Shown piece by piece: positions 33,701 to 45,250 of a stretch of 45,250 nt of DNA. The translations under genes were made by a program, and so were the position numbers. Source of the DNA: Beroe ovata (taxonomy: Eukaryota; Ctenophora; Nuda; Beroida; Beroidae). Under the pieces are notes generated by a model. That model saw only the letters and a program-made list of their open reading frames with translations. It did not search any database and was not told the origin of the DNA. How positions within the stretch are numbered: the stretch's first letter is position 1; every line of letters begins with the position of its first letter. The stretch is from positions 447,010-492,259 of the forward strand of contig CAMPET010000003.1 in assembly GCA_946803715.1 (NCBI GenBank), in the 5' to 3' direction.

Positions 33701-35261
33701 ATGATCCATTATTTCAGGGACGGGCGCTGACTTGATGGATGCCATCAGAAGTGGTGAGGGTGGGGACGGGGCCCTCGAGCAAGTGCCATGTCACACAGAC
33801 ATGCCTCAGTCAATCGCTGAACAACATGCAATCCAGACAGTGTCACAATCTGACATGTTCGCTGATGAATTGATGAACCTCGACTATGACACTGAAACAG
33901 AAAGTATTAACCTCCCAGGAGTGCAGGTAGAGGCAACCCCGATATCTGAAGATAATGGACTCACGACGGAAACTGAATCAGTTCTCCCGGGCAAGATCAC
34001 CTCGTCTTGGGATTTCACCAACTTTTCAAAATCAAAAGAGTCGGTCGATCGAATCAAGGGTCAGGTTGTGCGACCGGAAATCGCTGCTAAGACTCTTACT
34101 CTTAGTAAGAAGCGGTCCACTTCTCCCAGAGATAATCCCCGGAAACGTTGTTCAAAAAAGGTTACCTTTGCCTCACCTGCCAAGGCGTCTACACAACAAC
34201 CTCCCAACTCCCATTCTAGACCTAGGTATGACAAGGATAGGATCAAATCTGAACAGATAGACGAAGATACGAGGAGAAATGGCCAACAGAATACACTCAA
34301 CTTTATCAGACACGAACCCGCCACTGGGAGAAATCGTGATGCCACTGATACTGTCAGTCACAAAACTCTACAGCCAACCGTCAACCCTATCAGTGGAACA
34401 ACAAATCAATCGAACAGAGGGCTTCAAAATCAGATTCATGAATTCCAACAATCGACATGTAATCGGAAGATTTTACCCTTCGCTAATAACTCGGGCAATC
34501 CAGTCTTCGCTCGAAACAATGGGCAGGTCAAAATGGAACAGAGTGAACCAGCTCCAATTCATAACAGTTGGCAGAGTCTAGCTCCTTCTAATTGCGTGGT
34601 ACTTCCAATTCCAAACAACATCGGTCAGTTCAACCAGCAGGGGCAGGTCGGTCAAAATCTACACCGTGACAATAATCGGTCAAATTATCTGCAGAATGGC
34701 CCGAGAAAACACCACTGGGTGCCGAAATCTAAAGCAAGCCCATTAGCAAACGTCCCACAGCAACAGTTTTGTCAGATGAAATCAGCTCCTAACCCAACAC
34801 TCTCGTGCGCTGGAACCCCACCTGTTCCTATCCCGCCTCCATTTAATACTCCACCTCCCAATTTGAAGGATATTATCCCCAGTTTCAATACGGTTTCTGC
34901 TCCAAATATCCGAACTGCTCCTCATCCTCTGAACACTGTCCCGCCACCACAGATCACTTGCGTGATTCCCTCACCGTCACTGAATATGAGCAGTGCGATT
35001 GCACAACCACATCAGACAAACTGTTCTACTACCCCATCCTTCCTCTCAATTCCCTCCCAATATTCAACATCCTTTGGTGTGGACCTGAACACCATGAAGA
35101 ACAATACTCTATCCTCAGCTCTTGCTAAAGTGACTGATATTGCACCCATCAGCAAGAATTTTATGAACCCCCAAATTAAGTTGCCCCCCCAGACTCCATT
35201 GCCGCAAAATGAGCCATTTTGTTCGAATAATCCCAATCCGAGCTATCTGAAGTTTAAATAA
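30719..35261 (+). CDS. U1/matrin-type C2H2 zinc-finger protein
   Basis: Exons 30719-32057, 32310-32417, 32536-32892, 33323-33475 and 33718-35261 total 3501 nt (1166 aa). All four introns are phase 1. The ATG at 30719 opens the frame. Five widely spaced U1-like fingers are visible: C28-C31-H44-H50, C68-C71-H82-H89, C152-C155-H166-H172, C366-C369-H384-H390 and C517-C520-H535-H541. Fingers of this type bind double-stranded RNA or structured RNA in proteins such as ZNF346, or act in splicing factors. An acidic start (DDDDGDD), a Lys/Ser-rich linker (about 109-129) and a basic, NLS-like patch (RDNPRKRCSKK, exon 5) suggest a nuclear protein. The last exon encodes a long disordered Pro/Asn/Gln-rich tail (PPVPIPPPFNTPPPN). 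I do not recognise a named orthologue; RNA binding is inferred from finger type only. Confidence 0.93.
32998..33320. repeat. 15-bp minisatellite with assembly gap
   Basis: Tandem units of aggtgttgtctgact, broken by longer units with tgtatgatgtt, occupy the intron 32893-33322. An 88-base run of N (33106-33193) interrupts the array, so its true length is unknown. Confidence 0.95.
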
Positions 35262-35389
35262 CTGAGGAAAATTCAAACGAAGATTTCATTTTCAAACAGT
35301 GTCCGATTCTGAAGACACGCGATACGGATACTGACCAAGAGTAAGAGCGTATATTTTTGTCGATACTTTTACAATAGTCACTCGTCATT

Positions 35390-35395
35390 AATAAA
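35390..35395 (+). terminator. Polyadenylation signal of the zinc-finger gene
   Basis: AATAAA lies 129 bases after the TAA, in an AT-rich 3' flank, on the coding strand. Position and sequence fit a canonical signal. Confidence 0.65.
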
Positions 35396-35707
35396 GTCTT
35401 GAAAATAAGAGAATTTACATTAAAAAGTCGCACTATTGTGAAAAGCTGGGCTGAGTTGTTTCTTCGCAATCACAGTAAATGTCATAATGATAATGAGTGA
35501 TTCAAAATGGTTTGTGGTACTAATACTATAAGTATCAGTTAAACTGATTCAGTAGCATTTGTTAATCTTAATGTTTCACAATCATATTCATTCCGGCTTT
35601 TAACTTTCGCTGACTGCATTCGAGTTCGGAATCCTCAAAGTCAAACCCTATATTAATTTACTTCAACTTTGAACTTGGCCTAACTGATGCGAGAACGGGT
35701 GTGACTT

Positions 35708-35758
35708 TGAGAGTGAGACTTAACTCGTATCAATGATACGAGTTAAGTCTCACTCTCA
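35708..35758. repeat. 51-nt perfect palindrome
   Basis: Arms 35708-35732 and 35734-35758 are perfectly complementary (25 bp each) around one A. The sequence around it (gcgcg-rich, 35765-35850) resembles the foldback elements nearby. Confidence 0.92.
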
Positions 35759-35944
35759 TCAACGCGACAGGCTTTGGGCTTGTTCCCGCGCAAAAAGCTC
35801 CGTACGCGTACTGCGTAGTCCAATTCCAAATGCTCTGCGAGTGCGCGGCTCCTTTTTTAGTTTTAATTTTGCGACATTTCATATCAATCACAGAGCGGGT
35901 AAAATATCAAATTAAAAGGGGCCGGCGCGCAACGTGTGCACAAA

Positions 35945-36073
35945 TTGTCAGATTTTATCTGACCTCTGCTCTGTTTCTCGCGCGCGCGTCTTCATTGCAT
36001 TGCATCTTTCGGCCTTCGATGCGAAGACGCGCGCGCGAGAATTAACATAGGTCCGTCAGATAAAATCTGACAA
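35945..36073. mobile_element. Third copy of the palindromic foldback element
   Basis: It starts TTGTCAGA and ends TCTGACAA, with arms through cgcgcgcgtcttc and the core ggccttcgatg, as in the copies at 21460 and 21786, but is more diverged in the middle. No clear flanking duplication is visible. Confidence 0.82.
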
Positions 36074-36119
36074 GAAAATGCACAAACAAGTATGCGGTAG
36101 TGATGCAAGCTCTCAAATC

Positions 36120-36465
36120 TGGGCGTTGTCGATCGATAATAGACCCTGTCGAGAATTTTGTTTTGCGCGCCAGACAAATCCGGGCGCTCCTTGGCCGGGT
36201 GCCATCATGATCAATATTCAGTATATGGCGGATGTCATGTTACCTGTCCACGGCGCGGATGTTACCTGTCCACATGTACACTCATCGCGCATTGCAGTGG
36301 ACAGCATGAGCAAATCTGTATAATATCTGGCAACTGTGGAAAGTGGCAAATCATTGTCGATTGATGATAGCTCCTGTCGAGAATTTCGTTTGCGCGTGAT
36401 GCAAGCTTATTCTCCATTCTCGTTGCTTGCATCATGCATCAGCGGTCTAGCCTAGCAAAAGAATG
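36120..36465. repeat. Repeat-family copies next to the foldback element
   Basis: Two direct copies of gtcgatYgatRatag-cctgtcgagaatttYg start at 36128 and 36356. The second is followed by a copy of the GCAAGC / atcagcggtctagc segment ending near 36460. The same units occur at 20.8 and 21.3 kb. Confidence 0.8.
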
Positions 36466-36499
36466 GAGATAATGAATTTAACTACGTTAGGGTGTAGGG

Positions 36500-37256
36500 G
36501 ATAGAAGGATACAAGGTGACCTTATCGAAACGTTTGAAATCATTACTAAAAAAGTTGAGTATTGTAAGGGTATTTTCAGACTAGGCCGTGCAGGCAGTAA
36601 TATTTTAAGTAACATTGATCCTAGAGTCCATAGTAGTATTTGTAAACTACAAGCTTTACTTCCTGACAGAATTAATAACTATTGGAATAAGTTACCAGCT
36701 TATGTAAAATCATCAGAGAACACAAATTAATTTAAAACAAATGACAGCAAGTTTTGATGAGTGTGGCCTGACAGGTGTTTCATCATCAATCATCAGGGAA
36801 CTAACACATTTACATTATTGAGCACTGTTTTGGTGAGATTTTTCTACTAATCCAGTAACATTAATTTAGATAAGTTCAAGAATGCCACAAGGTTGAATAT
36901 ATCTGAAAACAACTTCTGGGATGTTTCAGGGTTAATTATTGAAAAAATAGAAGGTAACCCTAACTTTGTGCAATGAAAAGAGAGTTTTAATACTTTCTTG
37001 GTTGAGAATCCGTTTGTTGCCAAGAAAAAAGGCATTGATATATATTCTCACTCTTAAATTAATTTGATCACCAATAGGTTGTTAAGTTATTTGTTTTGTG
37101 ATTGTTGGTTTTTACCATTTAGAATTTTGTTTTTAATGTTTATTATATGAGTACCTTGGAAGGTGCATGCTGAAATGAAGAAGTTTTATCAACAAATGAT
37201 ATCCATCCAATTGTGTTGCTTTATGGCAAAACTTTTATTTTATATTATTATTATAG
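36500..37256 (+). mobile_element. LINE 3' end, decayed
   Basis: The plus strand encodes RRIQGDLIETFEIITKKVEY, then LLPDRINNYWNKLPAYV, the C-terminal block typical of CR1/L2 reverse-transcriptase proteins. In-frame stops follow. A second C-terminal-like piece (about 36860-37055) and an AT-rich tail (ttttattttatattattatt, about 37228-37256) complete the 3' end. It is 5' truncated. Confidence 0.8.
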
Positions 37257-37739
37257 CTTGACCAGCAAACTGCCAAATCATCATAACATGAAAACAGAAA
37301 ATAATAAGAAATATAAATACATAACCACCTTTACAACATAAATAACAATATCACAATGATTAATACTAGGAAAATGTTAGTATTTCCAGTGCTGAAAGGC
37401 ACATACACAAATATAGATGATGGCAGCCTAACCTAATGAAGCTCTATATATCGGAGGACTTTATGGCCCTTGCATTAATTACCAACTTCAACAGGTTCTG
37501 TAATAGACAATAGTATTGCAGAAACTTCAAATTATCTAGGATTGCCATTGGTGTAACACCTCAAACTGAAACCTTCCAATCTATATTGTAAACTCACTAA
37601 TTCTGTTTATACCTATCAATGTAATGAGATGCACGTGCAAGTTTTGAGAGAAAGTGACTGTTGCTATGGTTACTACTGCAGATGAATGCGCGTGTTGTTA
37701 GTCATTTCTGAGTTGTTGCATTCCTTTTGTGGAGTATTT

Positions 37740-37850
37740 TGAGAGTCAAGAATTTCGTTTCTCGCCCGCGCAGCGCAAACTTATTCTCAGATCTTGCTGA
37801 CGCAAGCCTCTTCGGGGCTTGCATCAGCGGTCTAGCATCACCCGACAAAT
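37740..37850. repeat. GCAAGCC-hairpin repeat copy
   Basis: The sequence runs gagaNtcaagaatttcgttt, then cttattctcag, then cttgctgacgcaagcc, loop, ggcttgcatcagcggtctag. It matches the segment at 21343-21398 closely. Confidence 0.8.
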
Positions 37851-38940
37851 TCTGGGTGGTTTATCAGATGTCTGAGCTTTGAAATGTTTTGGCAATGGGC
37901 TTGGTTATGGAAAACTCTCAGTAGGAGTGAGGAGCCAGAGCACATGTGTCTATGCAAGTATACAGTATGCACCCACACCATTAGCAAATATCTTTGGTGG
38001 TGCATGCGGAATTGTGAAATTTTCTGTTTTCCGCAACAAACCACGAGACTTGACGTAGGTATTCTGTAACAAATCGCAATTTTTTCAGATAACTGTGATG
38101 AATCGCAAATTTGTGTGCTTTCTGGGATAAATCATGATACTCAACTTCGAGAAATCCATTCCACAGACTTGACCAAATGTTGCAAAATTTGACCAAATGT
38201 TATTGATGGTCGTGGATCATTGCAGTGGATTGGTCCACAGATACTGCAGACACTAAGACACACCTACTCCTAGTAATTTTACCTTGACAAAATTGCGATT
38301 TTCATATTTTCGTTGCAATACTGCTGCAATTTTCTTCTCTTTTGCCGTAAAACTGCCTTGAATTTTTCATTTTTACCGGATACTGCCGTGACATTCAGCA
38401 ATTTCTAGTTTCCTGGTGCCGCGATATTTTGACCGCAAAAAATATTTGCCTCTGATATATATTGATCAGCCTGGTGTTTGCTCACTTGATAATAGATAAG
38501 GAATAATTCCTGACTATAAAATGAATCCATTGACTCATAAGGATACTTTAACTACATAATGAGATTGAAATCAATCCCATCAGAATAATTTGCAATCCTT
38601 CAATGATCTAGTAGATATATTGAGATGGACATGATTTACACAATCTAGCTTATGATTTGTTATAAGTGCCATGTGACTAACAACATGATTCCTATTTCCT
38701 GTTATATTGATCATAAGATCTGTCCTCGTCTAATCAAGATTATTTACACAAAATAGACCAAGCTACTTGGTTATTGCTGCATAATATGATATTAATGTTG
38801 TTACACTGCACCATTATTAGTACACTAGTACCTAGCTAGCCAATATTGTGGTCAATCAACACCACAATACACCATTGAATATAGCCAACTTCTGTTTTGT
38901 GTGCTAGTAATGCCGACATGAAGGCCTCAAGTGATTGATT

Positions 38941-39000
38941 ATAATTTGATAGTGTGGCTCAATTTTGGTTATGATTTGATAGTATGGCTCATTTTGTTTG
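38941..39000. repeat. 30-bp tandem duplication
   Basis: Two adjacent copies of a unit starting at-atttgatagt-tggctcaattttg, differing at a few positions. Confidence 0.8.
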
Positions 39001-42000
39001 CAAGATTCTGACAGCTGCATTTAATTTAAGGTATACAATGACTAACAAGTTGTGTATATCATCCAGTATTATTTCGGAATGATTTGATTTTATCTTACAT
39101 AGGTAGTGTATTATAAACTTGGCGGTTTACTGTAAGGAGGGAAATCACGTTTATGGCTTCAAAGCACAGACCTTGGTGACCTTGGTGACTTAGAGCTGAT
39201 AAGTATAAATGATAAAGTTAATAAGATACAATAATATGAAATTCCTATTGTTCTATTTTCTAATTTTCTGATTGCTTGTCCACAGTGCAATCAGTATTCA
39301 GTAAGGTGATGTGAGACCCTGAACAATGTCCAACTACATCCCAATATCATCAGTCATTCTAATACCAGCTTACAAGGGAACAAAGAAAGAGCTTGAAATG
39401 TCATTTGTTCACTGAAATCTTGCATTAAGATATTAAAGTCTCGAGCATAGTCTCTCAACTGCTCTTCACTTGAGATAGATCCAGACTCCAATACTCCATA
39501 TTAAACTCAGCTTATAACGACAAGCAGGACCCGCGACCTCTGGCCCCTGCTGTATTGATAAGGCTGGCCTATTTTCAAGGTTACAATACAATGTTAGTGC
39601 AATGATAGTCGACAGTCGTATCTGTTGAAGTGTTGATAATTGAGTATTCCCGTCTCCTATCTTCCTTTGTGATGTCTAAATGCTTTCCATTCTCAAGTGA
39701 TGTCAGACGTGTGATGTTTTACATGGTCCCCGTTGTCGAGTGGTGTCAAACTTCATCAGCATGCTTGATTCGGTACCGAGTGGTGTCAGATCTTGAGACC
39801 CGTAGTATATAACGAAAGCCGGACATACTTATAAATATATATGAGGACGAATTATAAGTAATAAGATTAAAGCCAGCTTACCTATTGTTTTGCTCACATT
39901 TCTTTCATTCATTTCCTGCTATAGATGAATGCATTTGCTTCTACTATCTTAATCCTATTGGATATTGTCTATCAGCATTGCACTATTGTAAGGGTTGTCC
40001 TGGAGATGCATTGAATATAGTGCAAACCTTGGTTCACTTTGTCCATAATGTTTATTCCATTGTCGTCGACAAGGTTCAATTAGCAGTGCATGTGAGGCAT
40101 ATTGTATGGTGTATGTAAATAGGCATAGTTCAAACGGTCAAAGCACTATTTTGACCAACCCGACATATGTGTTGTTTTAATATTTAAAGGTATTTTTATT
40201 ATATTTAGTCCATTTGAGTTATCTTTCGTCCTTTCAATTTTCATGTTTTTGTTGGATTCTTAATCCCAATGAGGACTCATTTCAGTGAAGATGTCTGAGA
40301 GAACTAATTACAACCGAGAAATTCAATTCACGTCCAATGACCTGTCCCATTCCTAGTGCAAGCAAAGTATGTTCAATTCCAACTTTCCAAATATCAATTT
40401 TTGACTGGCCGGACATTCAGGTTAGGAAATTGCATTATTGGGATTGTCAATTTTAATCCTACCTCACGATATGATCTACATTGTATACATTGATAATTGG
40501 CGGCTTTTCTTTATGTACAGTACCACAAATTTGACGAAATTCACCTTCCATAACATGTTATAATTACTTTGAACAATGAACATTCTACTCTGTACTTTTT
40601 ATTCATCCCAATCCCATTTAATAATGATCGTCGGAGTGAAGGGACGTTTAAATCAATATTAGAGCTATCTTACCATGAAGATTTTCTTACCTCAAAGTTC
40701 TAGTGAGAGTGTAAAATGTGTACATTAAAGTTTGGAGCCATTTATATCATCAAATTTACAAAATTGAGTGTTGACAGTTATGTTCTGTGGACCTTGAGAG
40801 AGAACATTCCAGTATAATGGTATACACGAGTTTTCATGTATCATGAATTTATAGGAAATGCGAATTGTACAAAAACTGGCTGGTTATATGTAGTAAGTCA
40901 AAGCTTGCATGATACTATGATAGTTGCCGTGATCTACTGGACGTTCATTCATAGCTAGGAATGTTTCACAGCAAAAGGAAAGAAGCCTACTAAATACAGA
41001 AAATTTCAGTCAAGGACTTTGCTGTCAGGGAAATGACGATAGGGTCTATGCCCATTAATGTTGACTTCTTCGAATTAATAGAATCCACTGTTTGTCATGA
41101 CGCCCTGTTCTGTAGGAATTCATTCGAGTTTCGGAATCATGGGAAATCATATTAACATTATCAGTTGTCGGTTTCTTTGTTTTTGATGATGCCTGACAGT
41201 TATCAGTGTCGATGAAACGTCACATAACCATGTCACTTGAACGTCACAGACTGAATCATTCGGCACCTACGATATGAATGATTTGTCGCCAACTATGAGA
41301 AGTTGGAGCTGCTAGACAGTTCTTTTTCAATGGGTAACCACGTGTGATAGATGTGCAGTGCGGTTCATGCAGACATTTTCCAAGCTTCCTGAGACGGGAA
41401 GTCGAAAGATATCCCACACACACTATCTAGGTACCTTTCTGTATCACCAAAGAGTCCGATAAACTGCAGTTAATAAGTGGAGATCGTTTATGCGACCTGA
41501 AGAAGCTATATGGTTAGATGCATATTTCGAGCTGGTGTCATTACGGCATGAATTGTGTCGTGATGTGTCCTTACATGTTGTAGAAGCCCAGGTCGGCCTA
41601 TCTTTCTTGTATAGAGCCTGTAATAAAAGATGTAGGTATAGAGCCCCGTGTCATTTGCCAGTGTAAGGTTCTCTCGTAGTAAACACGTAACACCTGTCTA
41701 TAGCTCTGCTTTGATGATCCTCTGAATAACACGATAACATTCTTCATTCCGATTATCAGTTCTCAGAAGGAGAAAAAAGTGATGCCCTTCACTGAATCGT
41801 GGATGAAATATGAATGATTTCAGAGTCATGAAATGATTCATGCGATGTGCATAATTTGATTGGCCTGTGAAGTCTCCTGTAAAAGCAATATTATGCTATT
41901 TACATCATATCATCACAGATTCTTGCAGTTTACAATCATACATTGTCGACATGTGTTATAAGTGTAACACCTTGCATTCCATGAACACAAGCCGTAGTAA

Positions 42001-43805
42001 GCTATTTCTCTACTACACCAATGACGGCGTATCAGAGTGCTATAGGTATGATACGGTGATCGCTGCTTCATGGTTCCATAGTAGCACCAGTCCTTGTCTC
42101 CAGTCTTTGTAGTTTCCCTTCGTCTATTCGGTATTATAAGGTATACCTAGGTAGTACCTAGTAGATACTCTTTAATATTTTGTCATTGGTTACCTAATAC
42201 CCTGAAATAACCTGTTTGGAAATAGTGGCAGATTGATTCTCACATCAATATCACAGCTAGCTCAAGTATGAGTCTTCTGCATTTCTGAGTTCATGGCAAA
42301 TTGCGTTTTAGATAAAGAGACAAATTCTCTCTTTAAATACACCAGTATTTTCAGCGCGCGTTTGTGTTACATCCACATAGGGACTGGTATATTTATTGAA
42401 GGTTTGAAACTGCCCCCTCTCTAAATGCATGCTGTTCGTTTCTTTGTTTCGTGGTGAAGCAAATCAGCTTCCTGTGCTGGTTGAAGTGGCGTGCTCGCTG
42501 CTCCCCTCATATTGAAATGCATCTCATTGTGGCGATATACGACTTCACCCAATTCACGATGCCTAATCAAATCAATTATCTTAATTCTATTAGATTTCAT
42601 TAACAATAATTGGGTTAAAGAATGACTCATTACGAAGTTCGATATAGCATTATAATGATTGCTATTCAATTTCCATGTTGTGTCATTGTCGAGAATCTTC
42701 TCGTGATCTGTATACCACGTGACTTTCTATTCGGCACACAGCAAATACCTATATTGGTCAATCTCAATGCATTCTTAATAACTCGCTCTTCATTTTCTGT
42801 GTATTATTTCTGTGTATTATTTCTACCTTTACTCTTTAGTTTTATTCTGCTGAAGTGCCGATATGACTTATTATTCAACATCCATTATTTGTTAGTAAAA
42901 ATTGGGAATGCTAAATTTTAATCGACCAGAATCGCATGATTTTTATGAAAGAATAATACCCTTCGTAACCGGATAATGAATATCGATGAGTGGGTTTGGT
43001 GATCTCATGTCGTATGATCAAACATGGTGTTGAGCTGCATCTTCGCTCGGTGTCCCATCCTCAAGATTGCATGTTACTAGCTTTATATTCATCGGACAAT
43101 TCTTTGCTGACAGATGTTATCAACGTTTTAGACTGAAGAGTTCGAAAGTCATGCTACAGTACACACACATACGGCAATATTATGTTTTCTCTGCGTCTCC
43201 TGATAGTCGAATATTCTTACGTATTGTTATAATGCTATAGCCGACAACATTGGTTTTCCACTAAAGCGGTCAAGAAACATGCTTCATTAAAACTTCTCTC
43301 GAATCTAATACCAGCTCAGTCGAGAACTGACATGAGTTTAAACACTAGGAATTACATCATTACACTCATTAGTCATTACGCTAAGCCTTGTATTGGGCCT
43401 TGGGGATGTGAATTGTGTGGGGTATGTTTTAAACTATTCTTCTTTCTGTTACCTGTATGCTCAACATACTAACATAGGTTGTGTGAAATTCTCGTGTTTT
43501 TTTCTTTTCCAAACATCATACAGTCTGGTGACTATAGTGGCCTATGATTCGGCTATTGTATCATGATATTATCCTGCAATGATATTCTTTATTAATGAAC
43601 TTTATTAATCGGACTGCGGCGACGACAGTTTTATTCTGTTAATACGTATACCATTTCTAAGTAAAACTAGTTCGTGCACTTAACTACCTACTTTCCTATA
43701 GGTAGGTAGGTATTATATACGTGCTTCTAGAAAACTGGAAGTTCTTCTTTTTCGAATAAAATGTAACATTTTTGAGCATCATGCACATTATCATTTCCAG
43801 CTGAA

Positions 43806-43806
<1 letters not shown>

Positions 43807-43853
<47 letters not shown>
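43807..43853. repeat. (CA)n microsatellite
   Basis: Uninterrupted CA dinucleotide tract of about 47 bases. Confidence 0.97.
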
Positions 43854-43855
<2 letters not shown>

Positions 43856-45227
43856 ATTACACATCATATTATCAAGCCATTAGCAGGAAGCAGCATATTT
43901 TATGCGGGTCGTCGACTACAAAGTTGTCCTATTTTATTGTTAGCCTCTACGTCATCGTGTAATGAATAATGATGAGCCGTGATTTGTCGGTTCACGGTAC
44001 TCATGATGATCATGACCCCCCTCCATCAACTCCCACCGCCTGATCGTCAAACCCCCTCCTTCTCAGGGGTTTATTTTATGCTTCACCCATGACTTACATG
44101 CTATTCATTGTGCATGAATTACCTGCACATCCTGACTTTTGATTTTGGTGTTAATTGAATCACGAATGACCCGAATAATCTCCTAAATCATCGTTCTTGT
44201 TGCTCCTTTATATTATGTTCCTGCTGTTCTTTCACTATTCAGTGACGGTGTTGCACAATTCCCCGATGATGTCATCAGTAGCAACACCTGCTGTCCACGC
44301 ACATGTGGTAGTGGCACTGTTTCAAATCACGAGTACATGGTTTGAGGAGGGCGTTACCGTGTATAGTTGTACTCCAGCTCCCTGACTCAAGTGGTTATAC
44401 AGTTTGTACCACTTTCTGTCGCAGTGCACTTTCTGTTGTAGTGACGTAGTAGTCCAGTATCTGTCACAGTTTGTGGTGGCTCTATATTGAATGACAGGCT
44501 ATGTCTAGCCGCTCAGTCCGGAATTAAGATTTGACAGCTCCTCACCGTGACCTGATTAACAGTTGATGTTGTATGGTTTTCTATCGTGATCGTGCTACTG
44601 ACGATTTCCCTCCCAGTTATGTTGCAACCGAGTATACTGTGACACTTACAGGAAGTGTAAAGGATTGGGTTTGTTGAGAGTATGTTTATTATGATAGGGA
44701 AGGCTATGGATGTGTTTCGTTGAAATCCAGGCTGTAACAGCGCGAAGTGGGTCTTCCTGAATTCCAATTGCTGTCAAGTATTTGCTGTCATGTCGACAAC
44801 TAGGAATTGTAGGAAGATTGTTCTGGTAATGTAGTTAGAATATTTCACAACCCTCCAATGATAAATGATAATAGTATACCCATTACCCAATGGGAAATGG
44901 TGACTTGAGTAATGAGTATTCGAGTTGCATTACAGACAACCATAATATGTATCCTTTCGCGATGTACTGAGACGAATTGCTATTGACGACAAGGGTACTA
45001 TATTCGTCACTGACGGTACAGTAATGAGCAGATACCATATTCATGGTGTGGTGTATAACGAGTTATACATGGAATCCTACTTTTCCGTATTCTTGAATTC
45101 TCTTTGAACTATGGAGTTATGAATATATTAATTAATGTATGTACTTAAATATGCACACGTAAATGATGTGTCGTAAACTCACAATTATGCATAACGTAGA
45201 ACTCAATCACACAAGTCACACACGCAG
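43854..45227. other. Gene-free stretch
   Basis: No coding frame with support on either strand; nothing recognisable. Confidence 0.45.
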
Positions 45228-45250
45228 TGCACACACACACACACACACAC
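45228..45250. repeat. (CA)n microsatellite at the window edge
   Basis: CA repeat that runs off the end of the window. Confidence 0.9.

Larger units (their letters stand above)
37257..43800. other. Gene-free stretch
   Basis: Apart from a GCAAGCC repeat copy (37792-37849) and a 30-bp tandem duplication (38941-39000), I see no gene. Open frames are short, on both strands, without domains or splice context. It may hold introns or regulatory DNA of a gene beyond the window. Confidence 0.45.

Noticed and set aside
33955-34581. Frames of about 60-100 codons overlapping the zinc-finger last exon
   Set aside because: They are shadows of the long real frame 33718-35261.
37838-38196. Overlapping minus and plus frames near 38 kb
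   Set aside because: They have no domain, no splice context and lie next to repeats.
1-45250. tRNA, rRNA or CRISPR-like arrays
   Set aside because: No B-box-like tRNA signature, rRNA-like stretch or spaced repeat array was recognised by eye; the tandem arrays present have no unique spacers.

Overview
The window is eukaryotic, almost certainly from a metazoan invertebrate. Every recognisable gene is split by short GT-AG introns, and the proteins (a GAS2-like CH domain, trihelix, UBLCP1, Rab, ELMOD3, CMC4, U1-type zinc fingers) are animal-type. The DNA is AT-rich and carries microsatellites, CR1/L2-like LINE fragments and foldback elements. Gene density on the left and the small introns would fit an early-branching marine animal such as a sponge, but the sequence alone does not settle the phylum.

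Left third (1-20.4 kb). One plus-strand gene (207-7279) joins a GAS2-type calponin-homology domain to a trihelix (Myb/SANT-like) DNA-binding domain and a C-terminal helix; its 5' end is off the window and it has two alternative 3' ends. Four minus-strand genes follow: UBLCP1, the nuclear proteasome phosphatase (8626-10595); a complete, divergent Rab GTPase of 209 aa (11184-14486); a single-exon twin-CX9C protein resembling CMC4 (15591-15761); and an ELMOD3-like ELMO-domain gene (about 17309-20387). Exons were assembled by hand and every junction was checked for reading phase. They are functionally unrelated housekeeping or signalling genes, and I see no operon or shared pathway.

Middle (20.4-25.1 kb). 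This is repeat territory: palindromic foldback elements bounded by TTGTCAGA...TCTGACAA, one of them flanked by 8-bp duplications, then two LINE fragments in the same minus orientation (ORF1 and endonuclease of one, reverse-transcriptase end of another).

Right half (25.1-45.25 kb). A 5.6-kb gene-free stretch leads to one complete plus-strand gene (30719-35261) of 1166 aa in five exons. It encodes five U1/matrin-like C2H2 fingers and a long Pro/Asn/Gln-rich tail. One intron holds a 15-bp minisatellite and an 88-base assembly gap. Beyond it are more foldback copies, a 51-nt perfect palindrome, a plus-strand LINE 3' end (36.5-37.26 kb), and about 8 kb with no coding region I can support.

Nothing here looks like a bacterial-type defence or mobile system. 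The observations most worth following are the CH-trihelix gene, loss of the catalytic arginine in the ELMO domain, complementary AC and GT repeats flanking a frame-shifting Rab exon, and the foldback family.
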